A DNA stretch of 64,000 nt from Streptomyces sp. NBC_00250 (GTDB lineage: Bacteria > Actinomycetota > Actinomycetes > Streptomycetales > Streptomycetaceae). Within the stretch, counting starts at the first letter, position 1; each line of letters starts with the position of its first letter. The notes below the pieces were generated by a model. It was given only the letters and a program-made list of their open reading frames with translations, did no database searches and had not been told where the DNA came from. The translations under genes and the position numbers were made by a program. Shown here one piece after another: positions 1 through 10,720 of the stretch. Where the stretch lies: positions 2,667,501 to 2,731,500 of the forward strand of contig NZ_CP108088.1 of the NCBI RefSeq assembly GCF_036192275.1, given 5' to 3'.

Positions 1-194
1 CCGTGAATGTTTACCCGTAATCGGGTGACACTCGCGTTGAGCGGGACAGTCAGGCCGGAATAAGGCCGACTGTCCACAGCGTCCTCGCTGTGTATGTTGC
101 CTACCCGCCACAAGGGCCGGCAGGACTTTCAAAGGAACCTCGCCATCCGAAGATGGACGGGGTATCAACTAATCTGGCGTTGATTTTTGGCACG

Positions 195-211
195 CTGTTG
201 AGTTCTCAAGG
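195..211 (-). promoter_or_regulatory. boxA-like antitermination element of the rrn leader
   Basis: The minus strand reads CCTTGAGAACTCAACAG, matching the actinobacterial rrn leader boxA core (TTTGAGAACTCAA). It sits downstream of both promoter elements and upstream of 16S, where the Nus factor complex loads in rrn antitermination. Two partners, nusA and infB-linked genes, are encoded elsewhere in this window. Confidence 0.7.
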
Positions 212-280
212 AACGGACGCTTCCTTTGTACTCACCCTCTCGGGCTTTCCTCCGGGCTTCCCTTCGTTCTTGCGTTTCCG

Positions 281-370
281 ACTCTATCAGATCTTTCCGA
301 TCCGATTTCCTCGGTGCTTTCCGGTCCCTTTTGTTTTCACTCCGGGGGCCTTTCGGCGTTTCCGACTTTA
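281..370 (-). promoter_or_regulatory. Tandem rrn promoter -10 elements
   Basis: On the minus strand TAAAGT (370-365) and TAGAGT (286-281) each occur in the context TGATARAGTCGGAAACGC, repeated 84 bp apart. The duplication of the same -10 and start-site context is typical of the multiple promoters of Streptomyces rrn operons. The -35 boxes are weak matches, which is also usual for growth-regulated rrn promoters. Exact start points are inferred. Confidence 0.6.
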
Positions 371-466
371 TCAGAAGATCTGAGTCGGATTTCCCGCCTC
401 CCGTAGAAGCGTTCAGGCGCACGTCGGCGCCGGGGCTTCCCGTTCTGGCGGAGCCGTAAACGTACT

Positions 467-506
467 GGAGCGGGGCGCCCCGATGCAAATCGAGGCGCCC
501 CGCTCC
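467..506 (-). terminator. Terminator after rnj
   Basis: Perfect 13-bp inverted repeat (467-479 and 494-506, GGAGCGGGGCGCC) with a 14-nt loop, 22 bases past the rnj stop codon. It separates rnj from the rrn promoters that fire in the same direction. Confidence 0.75.
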
Positions 507-528
507 GGTGCGTTGCTGGTCAGGCTCG

Positions 529-2214
529 TCAGACCTCGACGACGACCGGGAGGATCATCGGCCGGCGGCGGTAGGTGTCGGAGACCCACTTGCCGACGGT
601 GCGGCGGATCAGCTGCTGGAGCTGGTGGGGTTCGAGCACGCCGTCCTGGGCCGACTTGTTCAGCGCCTGGTCGACCTTCGGGATCACGGCGTCGAACGCC
701 GAGTCCTCGATGCCGGAGCCACGAGCGTGGATGTTCGGGCCGCTGACGATCTTGCCGGTGGAGGAGTCCACCACCACGAAGACCGAGATGATGCCCTCTT
801 CGCCGAGGATGCGGCGGTCCTTGAGGTGGACCTCGGTGACGTCGCCGACCGAGAGGCCGTCGACGTACACGTAACCCGCCTGGACCTTGCCGGTGATCCG
901 GGCGCGGCCGTCGACCAGGTCGACGACGACGCCGTCCTCGGCGATGACGATGTGGTCCTTGGGGATACCCGTCATCGCGCCGAGCTCGGCGTTGGCGCGC
1001 AGGTGGCGCCATTCGCCGTGGACCGGCATGAGGTTCTTCGGGCGGCAGATGTTGTAGAAGTACAGCAGCTCGCCGGCCGAGGCGTGGCCCGAGACGTGGA
1101 CCTTGGCGTTGCCCTTGTGGACGACGTTCGCGCCCCAGCGGGTCAGGCCGTTGATCACGCGGTAGACCGCGTTCTCGTTGCCCGGGATCAGGGACGACGC
1201 CAGGATCACGGTGTCACCGGGGACGATCCGGATCTGGTGGTCGCGGTTCGCCATGCGGGACAGGGCCGCCATCGGCTCGCCCTGGGAACCCGTGCAGACC
1301 AGCACGACCTCGTCGTCCGGCAGGTCGTCGAGGGTCTTCACGTCCACTACGAGGCCGGCCGGGACCCGGAGGTAGCCCAGGTCACGGGCGATGCCCATGT
1401 TGCGGACCATCGAGCGGCCGACGAAGGCGACCCGGCGGCCGTACTCGTGGGCGGCGTCGAGGATCTGCTGGATGCGGTGCACGTGGCTGGCGAAGCTGGC
1501 CACGATGATGCGCTTCTGGGCGTTCGCGAAGACCGTGCGCAGGACGTTGGAGATGTCCTTCTCCGGCGGGACGAAGCCCGGGACCTCGGCGTTCGTGGAG
1601 TCCGAGAGGAGGAGGTCGATGCCTTCCTCGCTCAGACGCGCGAACGCGTGGAGGTCGGTGAGGCGGCCGTCCAGCGGGAGCTGGTCCATCTTGAAGTCGC
1701 CGGTGGCGACGGCCATGCCCGCGGGGGTGCGGATGGCGACCGCCAGCGCATCCGGGATGGAGTGGTTGACCGCGATGAACTCGCAGTCGAACGAACCCAG
1801 CACCTCCCGGTCCCCCTCCTTCACCTCAAGGGTGTAGGGGCGGATGCGGTGCTCCTGGAGCTTGGCCTCGATCAGGGCGAGGGTCAGCTTGGAGCCGATG
1901 AGCGGGATGTCCGGCTTGAGCCGGAGCAGGTAGGGGACGGCACCGATGTGGTCCTCGTGGCCGTGCGTGAGCACGATGCCTTCGATGTCGTCGAGGCGGT
2001 CCCGGATGATGCTGAAGTCCGGGAGGATCAGGTCGACGCCGGGCTGCTCCTCTTCGGGGAAGAGGACGCCGCAGTCGACGATGAGCAGACGGCCGTCGAA
2101 TTCGAAGACCGTCATGTTCCGGCCGATTTCGCCGAGCCCGCCGAGCGGGATGACGCGCAGGGCGCCCTTCGGCAGCTTCGGCGGGGCGCCGAGTTCAGGA
2201 TGCGGATGACTCAA
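529..2214 (-). CDS. rnj: Ribonuclease J
   Basis: Metallo-beta-lactamase/beta-CASP ribonuclease with 5'-3' exonuclease and endonuclease activity in mRNA decay and rRNA maturation. The N-terminal half has the metal-binding motif THGHEDHIG, and the family hallmarks GGLGEIGRNM and the beta-CASP region SHVHRIQQ follow. I start it at the TTG at 2214, giving 561 residues beginning MSHPHPELG, because a GAGGAG ribosome site lies just upstream and this matches the usual streptomycete length; the open frame itself extends further upstream to 2265. It follows dapA in the same direction, the standard Streptomyces order, and ends at a hairpin terminator. Family assignment is firm; the start is inferred. 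Confidence 0.96.
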   Translation of the reverse strand: MSHPHPELGAPPKLPKGALRVIPLGGLGEIGRNMTVFEFDGRLLIVDCGVLFPEEEQPGVDLILPDFSIIRDRLDDIEGIVLTHGHEDHIGAVPYLLRLKPDIPLIGSKLTLALIEAKLQEHRIRPYTLEVKEGDREVLGSFDCEFIAVNHSIPDALAVAIRTPAGMAVATGDFKMDQLPLDGRLTDLHAFARLSEEGIDLLLSDSTNAEVPGFVPPEKDISNVLRTVFANAQKRIIVASFASHVHRIQQILDAAHEYGRRVAFVGRSMVRNMGIARDLGYLRVPAGLVVDVKTLDDLPDDEVVLVCTGSQGEPMAALSRMANRDHQIRIVPGDTVILASSLIPGNENAVYRVINGLTRWGANVVHKGNAKVHVSGHASAGELLYFYNICRPKNLMPVHGEWRHLRANAELGAMTGIPKDHIVIAEDGVVVDLVDGRARITGKVQAGYVYVDGLSVGDVTEVHLKDRRILGEEGIISVFVVVDSSTGKIVSGPNIHARGSGIEDSAFDAVIPKVDQALNKSAQDGVLEPHQLQQLIRRTVGKWVSDTYRRRPMILPVVVEV

Positions 2215-2313
2215 AAGACTCTCCTCACCACGCACGCCACGTACCCCTTGGCACGTGGCGCGCATGACATTCGTGCACTTGCTGTTGTCAGTGTTCAGTT
2301 GTGAAGTCCGTTG

Positions 2314-3213
2314 TCAGAGCTCTACCCCGCCGGCGGCCAGGTCGACCTTGAGCTGCTCGGTCTCCTGGGGGGAGAGCTCCACGAGCGGCAGCCGCAGGGG
2401 GCCGGCCGGGAGGCCCTGGAGGGCGAGGGCGGCCTTGGTCGTCATGACGCCCTGGGTGCGGAACATGCCGGTGTAGACCGGGAGCAGCTTCTGGTGGATC
2501 TCGGTGGCCTTCTGGACCTCGCCGCCCAGGTGGGCCTCGAGGAGGGCGCGGAGCTCCGGGGTGACGACGTGGCCCACGACGGAGACGAAGCCGCAGGCGC
2601 CGACGGAGAGCAGGGGCAGGTTGAGCATGTCGTCGCCGGAGTACCAGGCGAGGCCGGAGCGGGCGATGGCCCAGCTGGCGCGGCCGAGGTCGCCCTTGGC
2701 GTCCTTGTTGGCGACGACGCGCGGGTGCTCGGCGAGCCGGACGAGCGTCTCGGTGTCGATCGGGACGCCGCTGCGACCGGGGATGTCGTAGAGCATCACC
2801 GGGAGCTCGGTGGCGTCGGCGATGGCCGAGAAGTGCCGGTACAGACCCTCCTGCGACGGCTTGTTGTAGTACGGGGTGACGGCGAGCAGGCCGTGTGCGC
2901 CGTCACGCTCGGCGGTGCGGGCCAGCTCGATGGAGTGGTGGGTGTTGTTGGTGCCGATGCCGGCCACGATGTGGGCGCGGTCGCCGACCGCCTCCAGTAC
3001 CGCTCGTACCAGCTCCGATTTCTCCGCGTCGCTGGTGGTGGGGGACTCGCCGGTGGTCCCGTTGACGACGAGGCCGTCGTTGCCTGCGTCCACCAGGTGG
3101 GTGGCCAGTCGCTGGGCACCGTCGAGGTCGAGTGCGCCGTCCGCCGTGAAGGGCGTGACCATGGCGGTGAGGACCCGCCCGAAGGGGGTCTGCGGAGTGG
3201 AGATCGGAGCCAT
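2314..3213 (-). CDS. dapA: 4-hydroxy-tetrahydrodipicolinate synthase
   Basis: Condenses pyruvate with aspartate semialdehyde in the first committed step to diaminopimelate and lysine, feeding peptidoglycan. The roughly 299-residue TIM-barrel protein carries the substrate loop NGTTGESPT, the catalytic tyrosine region TPYYNKP, and the Schiff-base lysine in VVANKDAKGD. The start at 3213 (MAPISTPQ) is preferred over an ATG three codons earlier because it matches the usual N-terminus, although the ribosome site is weak. It lies upstream of rnj, with dapB in the same direction about 2.4 kb further upstream. Confidence 0.96.
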   Translation of the reverse strand: MAPISTPQTPFGRVLTAMVTPFTADGALDLDGAQRLATHLVDAGNDGLVVNGTTGESPTTSDAEKSELVRAVLEAVGDRAHIVAGIGTNNTHHSIELARTAERDGAHGLLAVTPYYNKPSQEGLYRHFSAIADATELPVMLYDIPGRSGVPIDTETLVRLAEHPRVVANKDAKGDLGRASWAIARSGLAWYSGDDMLNLPLLSVGACGFVSVVGHVVTPELRALLEAHLGGEVQKATEIHQKLLPVYTGMFRTQGVMTTKAALALQGLPAGPLRLPLVELSPQETEQLKVDLAAGGVEL

Positions 3214-3275
3214 GGGTAACACGCTACTCGCTGCTCAGCGCCGGGTGTCCCCCTGGGGGGACAGGAGAAAGGGAG

Positions 3276-3313
3276 CCCGGCGCTGCCTGCTCGGGGGTTC
3301 AGGCAGCGCCGGG
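3276..3313 (-). terminator. Terminator between thyX and dapA
   Basis: Perfect 13-bp stem (3276-3288 and 3301-3313, CCCGGCGCTGCCT) with a 12-nt loop, followed on the minus strand by a short T-containing run. It lies 80 bases past the thyX stop. A smaller hairpin (3246-3252/3257-3263) lies between it and dapA, so dapA probably has its own promoter here. Confidence 0.75.
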
Positions 3314-3392
3314 TCCGTTTGATCAGCCTAGATGAACTTCGTGAAACGTCGCAATACGGACACTTCGCTCGGGGTGTTCGGACATCAGTGCT

Positions 3393-4133
3393 CTACGGGG
3401 CCACACGGCCGTTCTTGTTGAAGGCTCCATGGGTCAGCGGCATCAGCCGGGCCCAGTGCTCTTCCATCTTCTCGCCGACCATCTCGATCTCCCGCTGCGG
3501 GAAGGACGGGACCGCGGCGAGCTCGTGCTGGGTGCGCAGGCCGAGGAAGTGCATCAGCGAGCGCGCGTTGCACGTGGCGTACATCGAGGAGAAGAGACCG
3601 ACGGGGAGGACCGAGCGGGCGACCTCGCGGGCGACGCCGGCCGCCAGCATCTCCTGGTAGGTGGCGTACGCCTGCCGGTACGAGTCCTCCATCGTGCGGC
3701 TGACCAGGTCGTGCTGCTCCTGGGTGCCGTCGACGAAGACGTACTTGCCGGGGCGGCCCTCCTGGACGAGCTTGCGGGAGGCGTCGGGGACGTAGAAGAC
3801 CGGCTGGAGCTCCCTGTAGCGGCCCGATTCCTCGTTGTACGACCAGCCCACGCGGTGCCGCATGAACTCCCGGAACACGAAGATCGGGGCGCTGATGAAG
3901 AACGTCATCGAGTTGTGCTCGAAGGGGCTGCCGTGGCGGTCGCGCATCAGGTAGTTGATGAGGCCCTTCGAGCGCTCCGGGTCCTTCTGGAGCTCTTCGA
4001 GGGACTGCTCGCCCGCCGTGGAGACCCGGGCTGCCCAGAGGACGTCGGAGTCGGCCGCCGCGCTCTTGACCAGCTCGACGGTGACGTCGCTCCGGAAGTC
4101 GATCTTCACGTTCTCGGTGGGGCTGTCGGTCAC
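3393..4133 (-). CDS. thyX: FAD-dependent thymidylate synthase ThyX
   Basis: Makes dTMP from dUMP using methylene-tetrahydrofolate and FAD, the flavin alternative to ThyA. The signature RHRVGWSYNEESGRY is a full match to the ThyX motif RHRxxSxNExSxRY. The GTG at 4133 (MTDSPTENV, 246 residues) is chosen because GGAAGGA lies just upstream; an in-frame extension to 4169 lacks this support. It diverges from a small membrane-protein gene and ends at a strong hairpin. Confidence 0.96.
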   Translation of the reverse strand: MTDSPTENVKIDFRSDVTVELVKSAAADSDVLWAARVSTAGEQSLEELQKDPERSKGLINYLMRDRHGSPFEHNSMTFFISAPIFVFREFMRHRVGWSYNEESGRYRELQPVFYVPDASRKLVQEGRPGKYVFVDGTQEQHDLVSRTMEDSYRQAYATYQEMLAAGVAREVARSVLPVGLFSSMYATCNARSLMHFLGLRTQHELAAVPSFPQREIEMVGEKMEEHWARLMPLTHGAFNKNGRVAP

Positions 4134-4288
4134 CAGCGGTCCTTCCAATCGGCTGTTGCAGTCGCCCACTCTAACGACGTCCTACCGGAGGATGAGATTC
4201 GGCCGCTTTGGTGAAATAGGGCACCAAAACCCCGGTTCTGTCGTCTCTCCCTGTGACACATGAAGACAACCCGAGGAGAGTGGCCCTG

Positions 4289-4528
4289 ATGTTGAGCCGG
4301 AACGAGGCCGTACCGTTCGCGTTCGTCGCGGAGGCCGACCAATTCCGCAGTAACGTCACGCCGCCACCCCGGGAGCGCCTCGGCGCCTCACAGATCGTGG
4401 GCCGTACCCTGATCGGGCTGACGGTCGTGGCCGGTCTCGTGGGGTCGCTGATCTTCGGGATGCCGTCCCTGCAATCGGGCGACTCCGCCCGGAGCCAGCA
4501 GCAGTCCGAAGCCTCCGACAACCGCTGA
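4289..4528 (+). CDS. Small single-pass membrane protein, unknown function
   Basis: A 79-residue protein with a polar N-terminus, one hydrophobic segment (roughly residues 40-60, TLIGLTVVAGLVGSLIFG) and a short Ser/Gln-rich tail. Its role is unknown. I place the start at the ATG at 4289 behind GAGGAG; in-frame GTG codons at 4253 and 4280 are possible. It diverges from thyX and precedes a PH-domain gene on the same strand, as I recall from other Streptomyces. Confidence 0.7.
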   Translation: MLSRNEAVPFAFVAEADQFRSNVTPPPRERLGASQIVGRTLIGLTVVAGLVGSLIFGMPSLQSGDSARSQQQSEASDNR

Positions 4529-4582
4529 GGTAGCCTCACCGGGCACTGCCCCTTCGAGCGTGCTTGTGAGTGAGGACCTGTC

Positions 4583-5143
4583 GTGCCCCTGCCCTTTCTG
4601 ACGGCGGACCGTGCTTTTGACACGACCGACCACGTCGCCCTGCCGTTCGACGACCACGACCAGTGGCGTCGTCCGTACCGGCCCGGGTCCTGGCGGGTCG
4701 GAGCGGCGGCGCTCGCGCTGCTGCTGGCCTCGTTCGTACTCCTCGCCGCGGTGATCATCACCGCGGCCGGAGGCTTCAGCGGCGGGGCCGCCACCCTGAC
4801 CATCGCCGTGCTGGTCATCCTGGCCGCCCTGCGGATGCTCCGTATGGGCACCTGGGTGAGCCGTGCCGGGATCCGGCGCGTGGCCTTCTTCTCGACCGTG
4901 ACCGTGCCGTGGGCGAAGGTGACCCACGTCAGGACCGTGCAGCAGCCGGTGCGCTGGCTGGGGCTCCCCCGTACCGTCCAGGGCCAGGCCCTGGAGCTCG
5001 GTCGGCAGGGTGGTGAGCAGCTGATGCTGCTCACCGACCACAACGCCGACTTCCTCTCCCGTGTCGAGGCCTTCGACCGGGCGGCCGACACGGTCGAGGC
5101 CTGGAACGCCGAGTACGGCCGGCCGCAGGCCGCTACGCGCTGA
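4583..5143 (+). CDS. Membrane protein with bacterial PH-like domain
   Basis: 186 residues: a soluble N-terminal stretch, two adjacent hydrophobic helices (about residues 38-85) and a C-terminal PH-like beta domain, indicated by GTWVSRAGIRRVAFFSTVTVPWAKV followed by further strands. Such domains are often annotated as bacterial PH and act at the membrane, but no function is known for this group. GTG start behind GAGGAC. The last 11 bases overlap the 3' end of the convergent gene. Confidence 0.75.
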   Translation: MPLPFLTADRAFDTTDHVALPFDDHDQWRRPYRPGSWRVGAAALALLLASFVLLAAVIITAAGGFSGGAATLTIAVLVILAALRMLRMGTWVSRAGIRRVAFFSTVTVPWAKVTHVRTVQQPVRWLGLPRTVQGQALELGRQGGEQLMLLTDHNADFLSRVEAFDRAADTVEAWNAEYGRPQAATR

Positions 5144-5585
5144 CCGGACGCCCCTCGTGGAGGGCGATGGCCCTCTGCATCGCCTTGCGGGCGCGGGGGG
5201 TGTCGCGGGCGTCGTGATACGCGACCGCGAGCCGGAACCAGCAGCGCCAGTCGTCCGGCGAGTCCTCCGTCTCGGCCTTGCGCCGGGAGAAGACCTCGTC
5301 GGCCGAGTCGCGGTCGATCCGGCCGCCCTCCGTGCGCTTCAGCTCGTCGACGGGCAGGCCGCCCTCCGCCTCCAGTTCGGTGGCGAGGCGGCCCGCCTGG
5401 CGGGCGAACCGGGTGTTCTTCCAGAGGAACCAGCCGCCGACGGCGGGCAGCAGGAACGCCACCGCGCCCATGCCCATGGCGGCCGGTTCACCCGTGAGGA
5501 GCAGCAGGACGCCCTCCATCGCCACCACGCCGAAGACGAGGACGAGGACGGTGGCCAGGAAGACGTACGTGATCTTTCCGCCCAT
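5133..5585 (-). CDS. TPR-like membrane protein, unknown function
   Basis: 150 residues. Two N-terminal hydrophobic helices (about 5-28 and 36-55) are followed by a cytoplasmic region ending in a tetratricopeptide-like helix pair (WRCWFRLAVAYHDARDTPRARKAM). It starts five bases past the dapB stop in the same direction, so it probably belongs to that transcript. A protein-protein role is likely from the TPR, but partners are unknown. Confidence 0.75.
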   Translation of the reverse strand: MGGKITYVFLATVLVLVFGVVAMEGVLLLLTGEPAAMGMGAVAFLLPAVGGWFLWKNTRFARQAGRLATELEAEGGLPVDELKRTEGGRIDRDSADEVFSRRKAETEDSPDDWRCWFRLAVAYHDARDTPRARKAMQRAIALHEGRPVSA

Positions 5586-5590
5586 GGCCG

Positions 5591-7745
<2,155 letters not shown>

Positions 7746-7749
<4 letters not shown>

Positions 7750-9965
7750 TTGGCAGCGTCGTCCTTGTCACCCTCGGCAGCGTCCTCGTCCGCGATCACG
7801 GGGATCAGGGACAGCTTGCCGCGCTGGTCGATCTCGGCGATCTCGACCTGGACCTTGGAGCCGATCGCCAGCACGTCCTCGACGTTCTCCACGCGCTTGC
7901 CACCGGCGAGCTTGCGGATCTGCGAGATGTGCAGGAGGCCGTCCTTGCCCGGGAGCAGGGAGACGAAGGCACCGAAGGTGGTGGTCTTGACGACCGTACC
8001 CAGGTAGCGCTCGCCGACCTCCGGCATGGTCGGGTTGGCGATGCCGTTGATCGTGGCGCGGGCGGCCTCGGCGGCCGGGCCGTCGGCGGCACCGATGTAG
8101 ATGGTGCCGTCGTCCTCGATCGTGATCTCGGCGCCGGTGTCCTCCTGGATCTGGTTGATCATCTTGCCCTTGGGGCCGATGACCTCACCGATCTTGTCCA
8201 CCGGGATCTTGACGGTGATGATGCGCGGCGCGTTCGGGGACATCTCGTCCGGAACGTCGATCGCCTCGTTCATCACGTCGAGGATGTGCAGACGCGCGTC
8301 GCGGGCCTGCTTCAGCGCGGCGGCCAGGACCGAGGCGGGGATGCCGTCGAGCTTGGTGTCGAGCTGGAGCGCGGTCACGAACTGCTTCGTGCCGGCGACC
8401 TTGAAGTCCATGTCGCCGAAGGCGTCCTCCGCACCGAGGATGTCGGTGAGGGCGACGTAGTGCGTCTGGCCGTCGATCTCCTCGGAGATCAGACCCATGG
8501 CGATACCGGCGACGGCGGCCTTCAGCGGCACACCGGCGTTCAGCAGCGACATGGTGGAGGCGCAGACCGAGCCCATGGACGTCGAACCGTTGGAGCCGAG
8601 GGCCTCGGACACCTGACGGATCGCGTAGGGGAACTCCTCGCGCGTCGGAAGGACCGGCACGATGGCGCGCTCGGCGAGCGCGCCGTGGCCGATCTCACGG
8701 CGCTTGGGCGAGCCCACGCGGCCGGTCTCGCCGACGGAGTACGGCGGGAAGTTGTAGTTGTGCATGTAGCGCTTGCGGGTCACCGGGGAGAGGGTGTCCA
8801 GCTGCTGCTCCATACGGAGCATGTTGAGGGTGGTGACGCCCAGGATCTGGGTCTCGCCACGCTCGAACAGCGCCGAGCCGTGCACGCGCGGGATGGCCTC
8901 GACCTCGGCCGCGAGCGTACGGATGTCCGTGAGGCCACGGCCGTCGATGCGGACCTTGTCCTTGATGACGCGCTCGCGGACCAGCTTCTTGGTCAGCGCG
9001 CGGTAGGCGCCCGAGATCTCCTTCTCGCGGCCTTCGAAGGCCGGGAGGAGCTTCTCGGCGGCGAGCTCCTTGATGCGGTCGAGCTCGGCCTCGCGCTCCT
9101 GCTTGCCGGCGATGGTGAGCGCCTTGGTGAGCTCACCCTTGACGGCGGCGGTGAGCGCCTCCAGGACGTCGTCCTGGTAGTCCAGGAAGACCGGGAACTC
9201 GCCGGTGGGCTTGGCGGCCTTGGCGGCGAGGTCCGACTGGGCCTTGCAGAGGGCCTTGATGAAGGGCTTCGCGGCCTCGAGACCGGCGGCGACGACCTCT
9301 TCGGTCGGCGCCTCGGCGCCGCCCTTGACGAGCTCGATGGTCTTCTCGGTGGCCTCGGCCTCGACCATCATGATCGCGACGTCGCCGTCCTCGAGGACAC
9401 GACCGGCGACGACCATGTCGAAGACGGCGTCCTCAAGCTCGGTGTGCGTCGGGAACGCGACCCACTGGCCCTTGATCAGGGCGACACGGGTGCCGCCGAT
9501 CGGGCCGGAGAAGGGCAGGCCGGCCAGCTGCGTGGAGCAGGAGGCGGCGTTGATCGCGACCACGTCGTACAGGTGGTCGGGGTTGAGCGCCATGATCGTC
9601 TCGACGATCTGGATCTCGTTGCGCAGGCCCTTCTTGAAGGAGGGGCGCAGCGGCCGGTCGATCAGACGGCAGGTGAGGATCGCGTCCTCGGAGGGGCGGC
9701 CCTCCCGGCGGAAGAAGGAGCCGGGGATCTTGCCGGCCGCGTACATCCGCTCCTCGACGTCCACCGTGAGGGGGAAGAAGTCGAGCTGGTCCTTGGGGCG
9801 CTTCGAGGCGGTGGTCGCGGAAAGGACCATCGTGTCGTCGTCCAGGTAGGCGACGGCGGAGCCGGCGGCCTGCTTGGCGAGGCGGCCGGTCTCGAAGCGG
9901 ATGGTGCGGGTACCGAAGGCGCCGTTGTCGATGACGGCCTCGGCGTAGTGGGTCTCGTTCTCCAC
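7746..9965 (-). CDS. pnp: Polynucleotide phosphorylase / guanosine pentaphosphate synthetase
   Basis: 739-residue 3'-5' phosphorolytic exoribonuclease and RNA 3' polymerase; in Streptomyces also linked to RNA 3' tailing. Domain order is visible: two RNase PH-like domains (first containing [16 protein letters not shown], second [14 protein letters not shown] and [16 protein letters not shown]), a KH domain ([16 protein letters not shown], about 565-625) and an S1 domain ([21 protein letters not shown], about 640-705). GTG start behind TAGGAG. It lies downstream of rpsO, the conserved pairing, with hairpins between the two genes. Confidence 0.97.
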
Positions 9966-10108
9966 TAGCGGTTTCTCCTACGTGTTCGTCTTTGCGTCCG
10001 GGGCCCGTGTGGCCGGGGACGGTGTGCGACGGGGGCGGAGAAGCGCGCCTCGGGTGCTGGCCGGTCTTCGATCGAAGCACCCGGGGATTCGTTCCGGGGG
10101 CCACTACC

Positions 10109-10136
10109 GAGGACCGGCGGCGAGCCGGCGGCTCCT
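10109..10136 (-). ncRNA. rpsO-pnp intergenic hairpin, candidate RNase III site
   Basis: An imperfect stem-loop (GAGGA...TCCTC outer arms with GC-rich inner pairs) sits in the 283-base rpsO-pnp gap, with a second one nearby (8-bp arms 10051-10058/10077-10084). In S. coelicolor an rpsO-pnp intergenic stem is cleaved by RNase III to control pnp; position and type match, but equivalence here is inferred. Confidence 0.5.
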
Positions 10137-10204
10137 CGCTCGTCGTTATGGGGGTTGTGCGACCAGCCTACGGGCCGATGCGCACTTTGTGCACGTACAG
10201 CAAA

Positions 10205-10237
10205 GGGAGCGGCCCCCTGAAAGGGGGAACCGCTCCC
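10205..10237 (-). terminator. Terminator after rpsO
   Basis: Stem of 8 bp (10205-10212/10230-10237) continued by 5 bp (10213-10217/10223-10227) with an AA bulge, 12 bases past the rpsO stop. The minus strand then reads TTTG. It probably only partly terminates, since rpsO-pnp read-through is normal in this family. Confidence 0.7.
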
Positions 10238-10248
10238 TCAACGGCGAC

Positions 10249-10539
10249 TTACTTGGCGCCGCCGGCCGCACCACGGCGGATGCCGAGCCGGTCGACGAGC
10301 GTACGGAAGCGCGCGATGTCCTTCTTGGCCAGGTACTGCAGCAGGCGGCGGCGCTGGCCGACCAGGATCAGCAGACCACGACGGGAGTGGTGGTCGTGCT
10401 TGTGCTGCTTGAGGTGCTCGGTCAGGTCCGAGATGCGACGGGACAGCATGGCGACCTGGACCTCGGGGGAGCCGGTGTCGCCCTCCTTGGTGCCGAACTC
10501 GGTCATGATCTGCTTCTTGACAGCGGCGTCGAGAGCCAC
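10249..10539 (-). CDS. rpsO: 30S ribosomal protein S15
   Basis: 96-residue S15, which binds the central domain of 16S rRNA early in 30S assembly. The motif [11 protein letters not shown] and the basic helix [20 protein letters not shown] are unmistakable. It heads the rpsO-pnp pair. Complete length, ATG start with GGAG upstream. Confidence 0.98.
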   Translation of the reverse strand: MALDAAVKKQIMTEFGTKEGDTGSPEVQVAMLSRRISDLTEHLKQHKHDHHSRRGLLILVGQRRRLLQYLAKKDIARFRTLVDRLGIRRGAAGGAK

Positions 10540-10720
10540 GCGGATCTCCTCTAGGTATTCGTGCGCCCGCGAGTGCCCCTGGTCTTGATCTCAGGGGAAG
10601 CTTCCGTGACTCGACGGGCGAAGGTCCGATGGGCGCAGCTTCCAGAGGATTCCGGGAGCGCGTACACAAACGGCCGTCACACAGCGTACCAGCTCGCCGG
10701 AGCGCCCCCGGAGCAGACCT

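Larger units (their letters stand above)
1..415 (-). promoter_or_regulatory. rRNA operon promoter and leader (16S lies just left of the window)
   Basis: Read leftwards, this stretch ends in the sequence that normally abuts the 5' end of Streptomyces 16S rRNA (GGTAAACATTCACGG, positions 15-1), so an rrn operon on the minus strand begins within a few bases outside the window. It holds two promoter-like -10 hexamers (365-370 and 281-286), an antitermination boxA-like element (about 195-211) and a leader hairpin with arms 44-51/68-75 and inner arms 53-56/64-67. No protein-coding gene is supported between 1 and 528. That this is an rrn leader is recognition of a familiar sequence; the 16S gene itself is not visible. 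Confidence 0.85.

Noticed and set aside
165..488. Open frames in the rRNA leader region
   Set aside because: The sequence matches an rrn leader with boxA and promoters; the translations are Arg/Ser/Phe-rich and lack ribosome sites.
508..2304. Long plus-strand open frame opposite rnj
   Set aside because: High-GC shadow: rich in Asp/Val/Arg/Gly with no recognisable motif, while the minus strand encodes a clear RNase J.
3214..3275. Lysine or other riboswitch before dapA
   Set aside because: The leader between the terminator and dapA is about 60 bases with one small hairpin, too short for a lysine aptamer.
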